64,000 nucleotides of DNA from Lactobacillus psittaci DSM 15354 (GTDB taxonomy: Bacteria > Bacillota > Bacilli > Lactobacillales > Lactobacillaceae). Made by a program: the position numbers and the translations under genes. Below, piece after piece: positions 26,909 to 37,300 of the stretch (position 1 is the first letter of the stretch; each line of letters opens with the position of its first letter). The DNA is taken from positions 107,209 to 171,208 of the forward strand of contig NZ_KE384473.1 in assembly GCF_000425905.1 (NCBI RefSeq). Direction: 5' to 3'. The notes below the pieces were generated by a model that worked only from the letters and a program-made list of their open reading frames with translations, was not told the origin of the DNA and did no database searches.

Positions 26909-29701
26909 ATGAGAATCAAAGATACTCTTAATTTAGGTAAAACTAAATTCCCAATGCGTGGTAATTTGCCTAACAGAGAAGGCGAATGGCAAAAAGCATG
27001 GGAAGAAAATAAGTTATATGAACAAAGATTGAAACTTAACGAAGGCAAACCTCGTTTTGACTTACATGATGGTCCTCCATTTGCCAATGGTAACATCCAC
27101 ATGGGTCACTCATTGAACAAGATTTCTAAAGATATTATTGTTCGTTACAAGAACATGTCTGGTTTTTATGCTCCATTCGTACCTGGTTGGGATACGCACG
27201 GCCTTCCAATTGAACAACAACTTGCTAAGCAAGGCGTTGATCGTAAAACTATGGATCGTGCAGAATACCGTGAACTCTGCCGCAAGTATGCGATGGAACA
27301 AATTGACAAGCAAAGAACTGACTTTAAGCGTCTTGGAGTAATGGCTGATTGGGACCACCCATACATTACTTTGCAACCAAAATTTGAAGCTGAAGAAATT
27401 AGAGTCTTCGGTAAAATGTTTGAAAAAGGTTACATTTACAAGGGCCTTAAGCCAGTTTACTGGTCACCATCTAGTGAATCAACTTTAGCTGAAGCAGAAG
27501 TTGAATACCATGATGTAAAATCACCAGCTATTTATGTTGCTTTCCAAGTTAAAGATGGAAAAGGTATTTTAGATAACGATACTTACATGGTTATCTGGAC
27601 TACTACTCCTTGGACTATTCCAGTTAACGTTGGTATTACTGTTAACCCTAAGTTTGAATATTCAGTAATTAAGGTTGCTGGTGAAGATCGTAAGTTTGTT
27701 ATCGGTACTAGTCAATTAGAAAAAGTTGCTGAAGATCTTGAATGGAAAGACTACGAAGTAGTTGATACTTTCAAGGGTACTGACTTTGACCGTATGACTG
27801 TTAAGCACCCACTTTACGACAAGACTAGTTTAGTTATGAATGATACTTATGTTACTGCTGAAGATGGTACTGGTTTAGTTCACAACGCTACTGGTTTTGG
27901 TGAAGATGACTACAATGTTGGTAAGAAGTATGGTCTTCCAGTATATTCACCAATGGATGACCAAGGTCGCTACACTAAGGACATTCCAGATCCTAACTTA
28001 GTTGGTGTCTTTTATGATGATGCTAACAAGATGATTACTAAGCAACTTGAAGAAAAGAAAGCCTTGCTTAAGTTAAGCTTCTTCACTCACTCATACCCAC
28101 ATGACTGGAGAACTAAGAAGCCAGTTATCTATCGTGCAACTACTCAATGGTTTGCTTCAGTTGACGCATTTAGAGATCAAATTTTAGCTGAAATTGAAAA
28201 AGCTAACTTTACACCAAGTTGGGGTAAGACACGCCTTTACAACATGATTAAAGACCGTGGTGACTGGGTAATTTCACGTCAAAGAGCTTGGGGGGTGCCA
28301 CTTCCAATCTTCTACGCAGAAGATGGTACTCCAATTGTTTCAAAAGAAACTATTGAACACATTGCTCAAATCTTTGAAAAAGAAGGTTCAAATGCTTGGT
28401 ATACTCATACTGCAGAAGAATTACTTCCAGCAGGCTTTAAGTCAGAACACTCACCAAATGGTAAGTTCAAGAAAGAAACTGATATTTTAGACGTTTGGTT
28501 TGATTCAGGTTCTTCACACCAAGGTGTTCTTGCTGCAAGACCTGAACTTCATTATCCAGCAGACCTCTACCTTGAAGGTAGTGACCAATACCGTGGCTGG
28601 TTCAACTCAAGTTTAATTACTTCTGTAGCTGTTAGTGGTCATGCACCATACAAATCAATCTTGTCACAAGGTTTCGTTCTTGATGACAAGGGACACAAGA
28701 TGAGTAAGTCACTTGGTAACGTAATTTCACCTAATGATGTCATTAAGCAAATGGGTGCTGAAATTATTCGTTTATGGGTTGCTTCAGCTGATACCACTTC
28801 AGATGTTGCTGTTTCGAAGGGTATCTTGCAACAAAACGCTGAAAGTTACCGTAAGATTAGAAACACTTTACGTTACATGTTAGCTAACACTAGTGATTTT
28901 GATCCTAAGACTAACCGCGTTGCATATAGTGACTTGCGTTCAATTGACCAATACATGGAAGTTGTTCTTAATAAGTTAGTTAAGGATTGCTTAGCTGCCT
29001 ACGATAAGTATGACTTTACTAGCGTTTACAAGATGGTCTTCAAGTTTATTTCAAATGAACTTTCAGCATTTTACTTAGACTTCGCCAAGGATGTTTTATA
29101 CATTGAAGGTGAAGATTCACTTCCAAGACGTGCAATGCAAACTGTGATTTATGATGCTTTAGTTAAGTTAACTAAGGTTATGACTCCAATTTTGCCCCAC
29201 ACTATGGAAGAAGCATGGGGCTACTTAAAAGAAGATGAAGATTACGTTCAATTAAGTGATATGCCAGAAGTTGAAACTTTTGACAATGAAGCTGAATTAG
29301 TAGAAAATTGGACTAAATTCATGAAGTTCAGAGATGATGTCTTAAAGGCACTTGAAGAAGCAAGAAATGACAAGTTAATTGGTAAGTCATTTGAAGCTTG
29401 CGTTGATGTTTACCCAACTGCTGAAACTAAGACAGTATTTGAAAAATTAAATGCTGATATGAGACAAATCTTGATTGTTTCAAAACTTAACATCTTGGAT
29501 GGAGAAGCACCTGCTGATGCTAAGGAATTTGAAACTGCTAAGTTAGTAGTTAAGCATGCTGAAGGTGAAGTTTGTCAACGTTGCCGGATGACTAGAAAAG
29601 ATGTTGGTGCAGATGCTAAGTTACCAACACTTTGTGGCCGTTGTGCTGAAATTGTTGAAGCTAACTTCCCTGAAGAAGTTAAAGAAGGATTGGAAGATTA
29701 A
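26909..29701 (+). CDS. ileS: Isoleucyl-tRNA synthetase
   Basis: Class I synthetase charging tRNA-Ile and editing valine. 930 residues with the HIGH motif ([16 protein letters not shown] near residue 57), the CP1 editing domain ([18 protein letters not shown] near 230), the KMSKS loop ([14 protein letters not shown] near 595), the anticodon-binding domain and a C-terminal zinc finger with CQRC and CGRC. This is the bacterial, mupirocin-sensitive-looking layout rather than the eukaryote-like type, judged by the zinc-finger C-terminus. Start ATG 26909 with GAAAGG upstream. It overlaps the next gene by one base. Confidence 0.97.
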   Translation: MRIKDTLNLGKTKFPMRGNLPNREGEWQKAWEENKLYEQRLKLNEGKPRFDLHDGPPFANGNIHMGHSLNKISKDIIVRYKNMSGFYAPFVPGWDTHGLPIEQQLAKQGVDRKTMDRAEYRELCRKYAMEQIDKQRTDFKRLGVMADWDHPYITLQPKFEAEEIRVFGKMFEKGYIYKGLKPVYWSPSSESTLAEAEVEYHDVKSPAIYVAFQVKDGKGILDNDTYMVIWTTTPWTIPVNVGITVNPKFEYSVIKVAGEDRKFVIGTSQLEKVAEDLEWKDYEVVDTFKGTDFDRMTVKHPLYDKTSLVMNDTYVTAEDGTGLVHNATGFGEDDYNVGKKYGLPVYSPMDDQGRYTKDIPDPNLVGVFYDDANKMITKQLEEKKALLKLSFFTHSYPHDWRTKKPVIYRATTQWFASVDAFRDQILAEIEKANFTPSWGKTRLYNMIKDRGDWVISRQRAWGVPLPIFYAEDGTPIVSKETIEHIAQIFEKEGSNAWYTHTAEELLPAGFKSEHSPNGKFKKETDILDVWFDSGSSHQGVLAARPELHYPADLYLEGSDQYRGWFNSSLITSVAVSGHAPYKSILSQGFVLDDKGHKMSKSLGNVISPNDVIKQMGAEIIRLWVASADTTSDVAVSKGILQQNAESYRKIRNTLRYMLANTSDFDPKTNRVAYSDLRSIDQYMEVVLNKLVKDCLAAYDKYDFTSVYKMVFKFISNELSAFYLDFAKDVLYIEGEDSLPRRAMQTVIYDALVKLTKVMTPILPHTMEEAWGYLKEDEDYVQLSDMPEVETFDNEAELVENWTKFMKFRDDVLKALEEARNDKLIGKSFEACVDVYPTAETKTVFEKLNADMRQILIVSKLNILDGEAPADAKEFETAKLVVKHAEGEVCQRCRMTRKDVGADAKLPTLCGRCAEIVEANFPEEVKEGLED

Positions 29702-29925
29702 TGCGAACAGGTACTGTAAAACAATTTGATACTGCTGCAAGTTATGGCTTTATTGATGATGATTTAACGCATTCATCATACTTTGTCTACTACACTGCAG
29801 TCAAAGAGGAAGGCTATAAAAGCTTAAAAGTAGGTCAAAGGGTTCGTTACCAACTTGCTCAAGGCAAGAAGGGCCTGCAATGCATTAATGTCTACGTTGA
29901 ACATCAAGACAAAGGAGTTAACTAA
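29701..29925 (+). CDS. Divergent cold-shock-domain protein
   Basis: 74 residues fitting the five-strand cold-shock fold: GTVKQFDTAASYGFIDDD corresponds to RNP1 and YFVYYTAVKEEGYKSLKVGQRVRYQL to RNP2 and the following loop. Compared with CspA-type proteins the KWFN motif is KQFD and KGFGFI is ASYGFI, and HFSAI is YYTAV, so some nucleic-acid-contacting aromatics are replaced. It is coupled to ileS by a TAATG overlap and touches the NUDIX gene the same way. Role unknown; an RNA-binding accessory protein is a reasonable guess. Confidence 0.75.
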   Translation: MRTGTVKQFDTAASYGFIDDDLTHSSYFVYYTAVKEEGYKSLKVGQRVRYQLAQGKKGLQCINVYVEHQDKGVN

Positions 29926-30491
29926 TGGATTTAAAAGAAACAGAAATTGCCTCTGAACAAGTTTTTAAAGGGCGAATTGTTGATTTATCTGTTAGAACTA
30001 TCACTTTGCCCAATGGAAAAACTGCAACTAGAGAAATAGTTAAACATCGTCCTGCTGCAGCTGCAATGGCAATTAACAGTGAAAATAAAATGTTGCTTGT
30101 AGAGCAGTGGCGTGAACCAATCAAGGCTTTGACTTTAGAAATTCCTGCTGGACTAATTGATGACACTGATGCATCACCACTTGATGCCATGAAGCGTGAA
30201 CTCAATGAAGAAGGCGGTTTAAAGGCTGATTATTGGGAAAAGGTAGCTGAATTTTATTCTTCTGTTGGTTTTTCGGATGAAAAATTATATCTCTTTTATT
30301 GTGATACCTTAACCAAGTTAGAAGATAAAAGAGATCTTGACGAAGATGAATTCTTGACTAGCCATTGGTATAGTTTAAGTGAATTAAAACAAATGTTGTC
30401 CGCTGGTAAGATTGTGGATGCAAAAACCATCTATGCGATTACCGTTTGGGAGAACATGATTTTATCAGGATCAAAGAAGCAAGATGACTGA
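29925..30491 (+). CDS. NUDIX hydrolase, ADP-ribose pyrophosphatase-like
   Basis: 188 residues with an N-terminal beta region (FKGRIVDLSVRTITLPNG...) typical of NudF/YqkG-type ADP-sugar pyrophosphatases, then the NUDIX box AGLIDDTDASPLDAMKREL, NEEGG. The catalytic REL-x-EE part is intact, but the segment between the first Gly and the Arg is one residue longer than the usual GX5EX7RE, and the Glu after GX5 is Asp. ADP-ribose hydrolysis is the best guess. It lies in a one-base-overlap chain after ileS and the cold-shock gene. Confidence 0.88.
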   Translation: MDLKETEIASEQVFKGRIVDLSVRTITLPNGKTATREIVKHRPAAAAMAINSENKMLLVEQWREPIKALTLEIPAGLIDDTDASPLDAMKRELNEEGGLKADYWEKVAEFYSSVGFSDEKLYLFYCDTLTKLEDKRDLDEDEFLTSHWYSLSELKQMLSAGKIVDAKTIYAITVWENMILSGSKKQDD

Positions 30492-30768
30492 AACAAGATC
30501 TGATTATCAAAGAAAACACCGCCGTCAAAGTAAATGGAATTTATTTCCAAAGCGGGATAAAAATTCCCAAGGAAGTAACCTTGATATTAATCCGGATTTT
30601 CTAAATCAAGAAAATTCTTCGGTAAATGATATTGATAGTTCCGATTATCAAAAACCTCATTTTACAAGAGAAGAAAAAATTAAGCGACTTAAACGGCGTT
30701 TAAATCTGGCAATTATGGTTGTTTTAAGTTTGACTATTTTGGTCTTTGTAGCCTTGTTTTACCTATAG
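30484..30768 (+). CDS. Small basic membrane protein of unknown function
   Basis: 94 residues: a hydrophilic, Arg/Lys-rich N-terminal part (MTETRSDYQRKHRRQSK..., about 1-68) and a single C-terminal membrane helix (about 70-92, LAIMVVLSLTILVFVALF) preceded by KRLKRRL. This predicts a tail-anchored protein with the basic domain in the cytoplasm. It overlaps the NUDIX gene by 8 bases and is followed 10 bases later by mtnN. I recognise no family. Confidence 0.72.
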   Translation: MTETRSDYQRKHRRQSKWNLFPKRDKNSQGSNLDINPDFLNQENSSVNDIDSSDYQKPHFTREEKIKRLKRRLNLAIMVVLSLTILVFVALFYL

Positions 30769-30778
30769 GAGAATATAA

Positions 30779-31468
30779 ATGAAAATTGCTTTGATAGTTC
30801 CAATGCCTGAAGAGGCGGAATTTTATTATCAGCATTTTCATAACAGAAAAGAAGAAATGTTCGGATGTACAAAGTTCGAACATTTTTCTGTTAATGAAAA
30901 TGAAATTTATTTAGGTTTATCTGGAATTGGTAAAGTAAATGCAGCGATGAATTTGACTAGTTTACTTGCCAAGGTTGATATTGATTTAATTATTATGACC
31001 GGTTCTGCCGGCTCTTTAAAACCAGAAATTAAGAAAAAAGATGTAATTGTAGTTGATAGTTTTGCTTACCATGATGCACATAATACCGTTGCCGGTGATT
31101 ATGTTGAAGGACAAATTCCTCGTGAACCAGCAAGATTTAACTTGCAAAGTAAGGAGCGAAAGCAGTTTATTAGCTTTTTAAAGGCAAAGAAGGTAGCATA
31201 TAAAGAAGGACTTGTAGTTACTGGAGATTCTTTCATTGCTTCTGAAGCTGCTAAGGCTGAAATTGAAGCAAACTTCCCAGAAGCTGTCGGTGTTGAAATG
31301 GAAGGTGCCAGTTTTGCGCAAGTTGCATATCATTTCAAGAAGCCATTAATTGCTTTGAGAGCAATTAGTGACAATGGGGATGAAGATGCCAATGAAAGCT
31401 TTGAAGAATTTGTCAAAGAAGCCGGACAAAAGGCAGCCGATTTGATTATTTCATATCTTAAGCAATAA
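30779..31468 (+). CDS. mtnN: 5'-methylthioadenosine/S-adenosylhomocysteine nucleosidase
   Basis: Cleaves adenine from MTA and SAH, the by-products of polyamine synthesis and methylation; SAH cleavage feeds S-ribosylhomocysteine to LuxS. The family motifs are TGSAGSLKPEIKKKDVIV near residue 77, GDSFIAS near 157, VEMEGASFAQVA near 177 (substrate-binding Met and Glu) and RAISDNGDEDANESFEEF with the catalytic Asp near 200. 229 residues is normal. AGGAG lies seven bases before the ATG. The second cysteine desulfurase follows. Confidence 0.95.
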   Translation: MKIALIVPMPEEAEFYYQHFHNRKEEMFGCTKFEHFSVNENEIYLGLSGIGKVNAAMNLTSLLAKVDIDLIIMTGSAGSLKPEIKKKDVIVVDSFAYHDAHNTVAGDYVEGQIPREPARFNLQSKERKQFISFLKAKKVAYKEGLVVTGDSFIASEAAKAEIEANFPEAVGVEMEGASFAQVAYHFKKPLIALRAISDNGDEDANESFEEFVKEAGQKAADLIISYLKQ

Positions 31469-31486
31469 AGATTAAAGGTGGAAATT

Positions 31487-32650
31487 GTGGAAAGAAAGTT
31501 AATTTATTTGGATAATGCGGCAACAACGCCAGTTTCAGAAGAGGTAGTTGCTGAGGTGACTAAGCAATTAGCTGAAAATTTTGGTAATGCTTCAAGTACA
31601 CATACTTTTGGTCGAAAAGCTTTAGAAGTTGTTGACGAGGCACGTCATCGAATTGCTAAGTTTATTAATGCAAAAAATGATGATGAAATCATTTTTACTT
31701 CTGGTGGTAGTGAATCAAATAATACTGTTTTGCGGGGAATTGCTAAAAAGTATCATTATGATTGCCAAATAATTACTACAGCTGTTGAACACCCATCAAT
31801 TTTAAATACTACTAAGGAATTAGAAGCTAGTGGCGTTGACGTGGTTTATTTACCTGTAGATGAAACAGGACATATTAGTTTAGCTGATTTAAAAGCAGCC
31901 TTAACTGAAAAAACGGTTTTAGTTTCAATGATGGCGGTCAATAATGAAGTTGGCTCAATTAATGACTTGGCTAAAATTGGTCAAATTGTCCATGAATATA
32001 ATCCTGAAATTTGCTTTCATGTAGATGCTGTTCAGGGACTAGGTAATATTGACTTGGATGTTCAAGCAATGCAAATTGACTTTATGTCTACAAGTGCACA
32101 TAAGATTAATGGACCTAAATATATTGGCTTTTTGTATGAAAAAGCAGGTTTAACCTTACCAAGCTTAATTACTGGTGGTGAACAAGAGAAGAAGCGGCGT
32201 GCGGGAACAACCGATACTCCAGGTATTGCAGGGTTTGGCGAAGCTGTTAAACTTTTACAAGATGTTAGCCGCAGTGATGAGCAAAAACGTTATCAAGAGT
32301 TTCAACAAATTGTACTTGATGCATTGGACGCTAATGAAATTAAATATCAAGTTAATGGTAGCTTAACTGGCTTAGTTTCACATCATACATTGAACTTGCA
32401 TTTAATTGGAATCGGAACATATGTCATGCTAACTAACTTGGACTTGGCTGGATTTGCAGTTTCAGGTGGCTCAGCATGTACTGCCGGCTCATTAACACCA
32501 TCACATGTTTTAACTGCAATGTATGGCGCAGATTCGCCAAGAATCGAAGAATCGATTAGAATAAGTTTTGGTAGATTAACCAAAAAATCAGAAGTAGAAG
32601 CATTCGCTGATGCATTAGTCAAAATGGCCAAGCGTTTGCAGAAGGCTTAA
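31487..32650 (+). CDS. Cysteine desulfurase, partner of MnmA (IscS/YrvO-like)
   Basis: Second class V PLP desulfurase of the window. LIYLDNAATTPVSEEV at the N-terminus, SGGSESNN near residue 70, SAHKINGPKYIGF with the PLP lysine near 205 and GGSACTAGS with the active cysteine near 325. The start is GTG 31487: the AAAGGTGG site at 31474-31481 overlaps the earlier GTG at 31478 and is properly spaced only for the second. 387 residues. Its place before DUF1831 and mnmA matches Bacillus yrvO-mnmA, so it likely supplies sulfur for s2U34 in tRNA. Confidence 0.92.
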   Translation: MERKLIYLDNAATTPVSEEVVAEVTKQLAENFGNASSTHTFGRKALEVVDEARHRIAKFINAKNDDEIIFTSGGSESNNTVLRGIAKKYHYDCQIITTAVEHPSILNTTKELEASGVDVVYLPVDETGHISLADLKAALTEKTVLVSMMAVNNEVGSINDLAKIGQIVHEYNPEICFHVDAVQGLGNIDLDVQAMQIDFMSTSAHKINGPKYIGFLYEKAGLTLPSLITGGEQEKKRRAGTTDTPGIAGFGEAVKLLQDVSRSDEQKRYQEFQQIVLDALDANEIKYQVNGSLTGLVSHHTLNLHLIGIGTYVMLTNLDLAGFAVSGGSACTAGSLTPSHVLTAMYGADSPRIEESIRISFGRLTKKSEVEAFADALVKMAKRLQKA

Positions 32651-32652
32651 GC

Positions 32653-32681
32653 TTGCTTTATTTGAGTAAGTAACTTATAAT
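32653..32681 (+). promoter_or_regulatory. Promoter of the DUF1831-mnmA unit
   Basis: TTGCTT (32653-32658), 17-base spacer, TATAAT (32676-32681). It lies just after the desulfurase stop and 20 bases before the DUF1831 start, so mnmA can be made independently of the desulfurase. Confidence 0.7.
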
Positions 32682-32701
32682 TTGTAAGTGAGGTTTTAAC
32701 A

Positions 32702-33037
32702 ATGGCAAATACTGTAATCATTAATGGTGATACCAGAAAGTTTACAATCAATGAAAATGTGAAGCGATACTCTTTAATTGATGTGGGCTTCGTTAAGTCA
32801 CCAAAGGGCAACTTTATTTATGAACACCCTTTATATAATGAATCACCATACAATGCACCTACCAAGTTAAAGATGACCATCAACCAAGATTTAGATCACT
32901 TAACAATGGTAATTACTGATAAGAACGGTTTGCAAAAGGTAAATATTTTTAAAAATGATCAGTTAAAGCCGACAGTTGATTTACTCAATTTTATTTTGAA
33001 AGATTTGATTGAGCGAGAAATTATTAAACCACTATAA
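32702..33037 (+). CDS. DUF1831-type small protein next to mnmA
   Basis: 111 residues, soluble, mixed alpha/beta, with no membrane segment or known catalytic motif (MANTVIINGDTRKFTIN..., FVKSPKGNFIYEHPLY). Proteins of this size between a cysteine desulfurase and mnmA in lactobacilli are annotated DUF1831; I assign it on that basis. Because the gene shares a promoter with mnmA, a part in sulfur transfer or tRNA thiolation is plausible but unproven. mnmA begins 13 bases after the stop. Confidence 0.65.
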   Translation: MANTVIINGDTRKFTINENVKRYSLIDVGFVKSPKGNFIYEHPLYNESPYNAPTKLKMTINQDLDHLTMVITDKNGLQKVNIFKNDQLKPTVDLLNFILKDLIEREIIKPL

Positions 33038-33044
33038 AGGATGA

Positions 33045-34178
<1,134 letters not shown>

Positions 34179-34187
34179 AATTAACAG

Positions 34188-34228
34188 AACAGTGTATTAG
34201 TTAGAAAACTAGCTAATATGCTGTTTTT
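34188..34228 (+). terminator. Terminator after mnmA
   Basis: A 17-bp stem (34188-34204 with 34209-34225, three G-T pairs) with an AAAA loop and a T run. It closes the mnmA unit before the adhesin promoter. Confidence 0.82.
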
Positions 34229-34241
34229 ATTTTGCAAAAAT

Positions 34242-34260
34242 AACAATAGTTACTATTGTT
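34242..34260. promoter_or_regulatory. Inverted repeat upstream of the adhesin promoter
   Basis: AACAATAG/CTATTGTT (34242-34249 with 34253-34260) separated by three bases is a perfect dyad without a T run. It sits just upstream of the promoter, so an operator is more likely than a terminator. A smaller dyad TTGTAT/ATACAA lies at about 34283-34298. Confidence 0.45.
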
Positions 34261-34271
34261 TATAAAAAGTA

Positions 34272-34299
34272 TTACAATAAAGTTGTATCCGAATACAAT
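34272..34299 (+). promoter_or_regulatory. Adhesin gene promoter
   Basis: TTACAA (34272-34277), 16-base spacer, TACAAT (34294-34299), about 29 bases before the ATG. TACAAT also occurs at 34273-34278 and could be a second -10 box. Confidence 0.5.
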
Positions 34300-34327
34300 A
34301 GATGTTTAAAACTTGTGGAGGTTCTAT

Positions 34328-37300
34328 ATGGGAGTATCTAGAAATAATTTTAAAAATAAAATGCAACAAATGGCTGAGCAAAAGCCACGGTATGGATTTC
34401 GTAAATTCTCTGTGGGCTTAGCTTCAGCTTTGCTTGCTACAGTGTTTTACTTTGGTGCAATGCCAAGTTCAGTTAAGGCTGATGTACAACCTGAAACAGA
34501 GACTGCAACTAAGGCAGTAAATCAAACTGGTCAGACGAATAAACAAGACAGTGATCAAGATAGTAGTAAAAATGCTACTACACAAAATCAGCAACAAGTA
34601 GCACCAACTGCTGTTCAAAAACAAAATGGGGGGGTAGACCAAGACTCTTCCACTACAAATAAGGATGAAGATAGTGAAAAGCAAGTAGCATCAACTACTG
34701 ATAAATCTGTCACTGATAATGCAAAACAAACTGTTAAAAATACTGAAGAACAAAGTAAGGGATCAAATGCTCTAATCAACTTGGCTGAGGTAAACGAGAG
34801 TTCTGATGTATTCTATGATAGTGCAAGTAAGAATAATTCGAATATCACATTAAATGACAGCAGCAACCATACTTTAAAGTTGAGTTTGGCTGCTTCAAAG
34901 GGTGATGCTTATACTTTAGAAGTTCCTTATGTCTTTGACGTTTCAACCCAAGATTTAGGTCAATATGGAACAGTTACTAAATCTACTGAACCTGTTACTG
35001 TTACTGACTTTAAGTCAAAGCAAAACTTCTATAACACCACTTTGAAAATTACCTCTAATGTGTCAAACTCAATTGCTTTAGATGCAATTTTGACGCCCAA
35101 GATTAGTAACTGGGCATTATTAAAGCCTGGTACCCAATTCCAAGTAGTCTTAAAGAAGAATGGTACCCAAGTTGGTGTGATTACTTATACTACTCCTGCC
35201 AATACTCAAGGTGGAAGTAGCAGTACTGTTCAGCCGATTTCATTGACTGCAAAGCTTATCTTTGACCAAAACCAAAAGACTAATTTAATTCCAAACACTA
35301 AGTATACTGTTGGGGTTAAATTAGATGGTACTAATGTCACTGGTAATTTAACTGGAACCATCACTGTTAACGTCCCAGAAGGCTTCTCAGTTGACACTGG
35401 TTCAAATACTTTTGGCTTGTATAAGAGTACAACTGAGCCAGGAGGTACCTTATCTCAAGCAAATACTTCTTCAAGTGATGGTTATACTATTAGTCAAGCA
35501 GGTGGTGCTGGAACTCCGGTAACGATTACCTTTAATGGCAAAGCTGATGATATTACTAAGGGTGTGATTGTTCTTTGGGGAACTTATTCAAAGGCTTTAA
35601 CTGCTGCTGAAAATAAGTTTAGTGCAAATGTATCATACGCTATTGCTGATGATGCGGGAGACACCTCAAATCCACAAACTATCACTGTTTCAGATTATGC
35701 GCCTAACTTACCTGTAACTAACGTTGAAACTCCAAAACTTGAAATTAATCCAGTTGACGCTTCAGACAGTAATAGTCAATATCTTTATCACGATGCCATT
35801 ACGGATGAAGCTAGTCAAACTCACAAGTCAGATTCATTAAGTAATAAATATGCAGGTGCTGGTAACAAGAGTGAATTTGTATTTAACTCTGGTAATACAG
35901 AATTAAAGAATGTTCACATTAACTTAGACATTGAACCAGGTACTGTCTTTAGAAAAGATTTCGGTAGTCTATATGGCTTTGATTTAGTAGATACAGCTGA
36001 AAATAGTCTAGCTAACGTTGCTTGGCATTTAGCTGATGGAACTGTGGTTAATGGTAGTAATACGATTACAAGTGATATGATTGCCAAAGGTGTTAAGGCA
36101 GATGGATCTAATGTTACTAAGGTAGATATTTGGTTTAACACTGTTCAAGCAGGTTCAAGTATCCAAATTAATTATCGCAACAATGGTATTATCACTGACA
36201 AAAAGACTGGAGATACTGCGCATTATGCTATTTCTGCAAATGCTGACGGAAATGTAGTCGCTCCAGAAAAAGACTACAATCTACAAATTAAGGATGTAGC
36301 TGAAGAAAAAATTAATTATTCTGGTACTGTTACATTTCCAAATGGTGATTACTTACCAGGTGACCCAGACAGATCAACTGCCAAAATCGGATACAGTATT
36401 ACTCACTCAGATACTTTAGCTGAACCAAGTAGATATTTAGCTGCTATTCCAGTTGGTTGGGATGTAGCTGATCCTTCTGGGCTTAAGTTGTTCTATCAAG
36501 GTAGGGAATATACTGGTGGCAAGATTAAGGACTTAGGAAATGTTGGTTTAAATGGTGAGCGCATCTTTGAAATTGATGTACCATTTACACCTTATTGGGG
36601 ATTCCCAATTTTCTTTGGAAATGATCAAAACGGTGTAAACCTTGTAGCAGATAGGAATAATACTAGCGCAAGATATATTTATCCATTAAACAAGCAAAGC
36701 TTAATCAGTAAAATCGTTGATAATCCAGATATTATAGGTGACCAAGATAAAGATCGGGTAACTACTATTACTTTGCAAAATGGACAAAGTTACAAGATTT
36801 TACCTTCATTTATTAACTATTACTATAAGCAAAACTGGCAAGAAGCTAACTATACCTTCGGTTTACCATCAATTTATGGTCAACTTGATGGTATCAAGAA
36901 GACTTCGGATGCTGTATATAACGGCGAAGGTCAAACTACTAGTCTTGACTTTGGTAAAAAGACTGGTGCCAATGACACTGGAACTTTGAGAGTTATGAAT
37001 ATCTTGAACCAAGATGGTACTTCAAAATATTCATACAACATTGTTAACTTGCCCGATGTTAATGCTGGCGATGAAGCTACTTTAGCTCTTACTGGGGATG
37101 GAGTATCTACCCTTAATAAGACCGGTGACAGCGCTAATGGAACCTTATTATTCTCTGAAAATAAATACACCGGTGATGGCAACATTACTTCAGATGATCA
37201 ATTGACTAGTTTAGGCTTTAAGGATGCCAGTCAAATTACGGACTGGTCAAAAGTTAAATCAATTGTTTTGATTTCTAAGAACTTAGCTAAGACTTCAGCT

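Noticed and set aside
34242-34260. Inverted repeat as a transposon end
   Set aside because: No transposase, no matching repeat on the other side of the adhesin and no target-site duplication seen.
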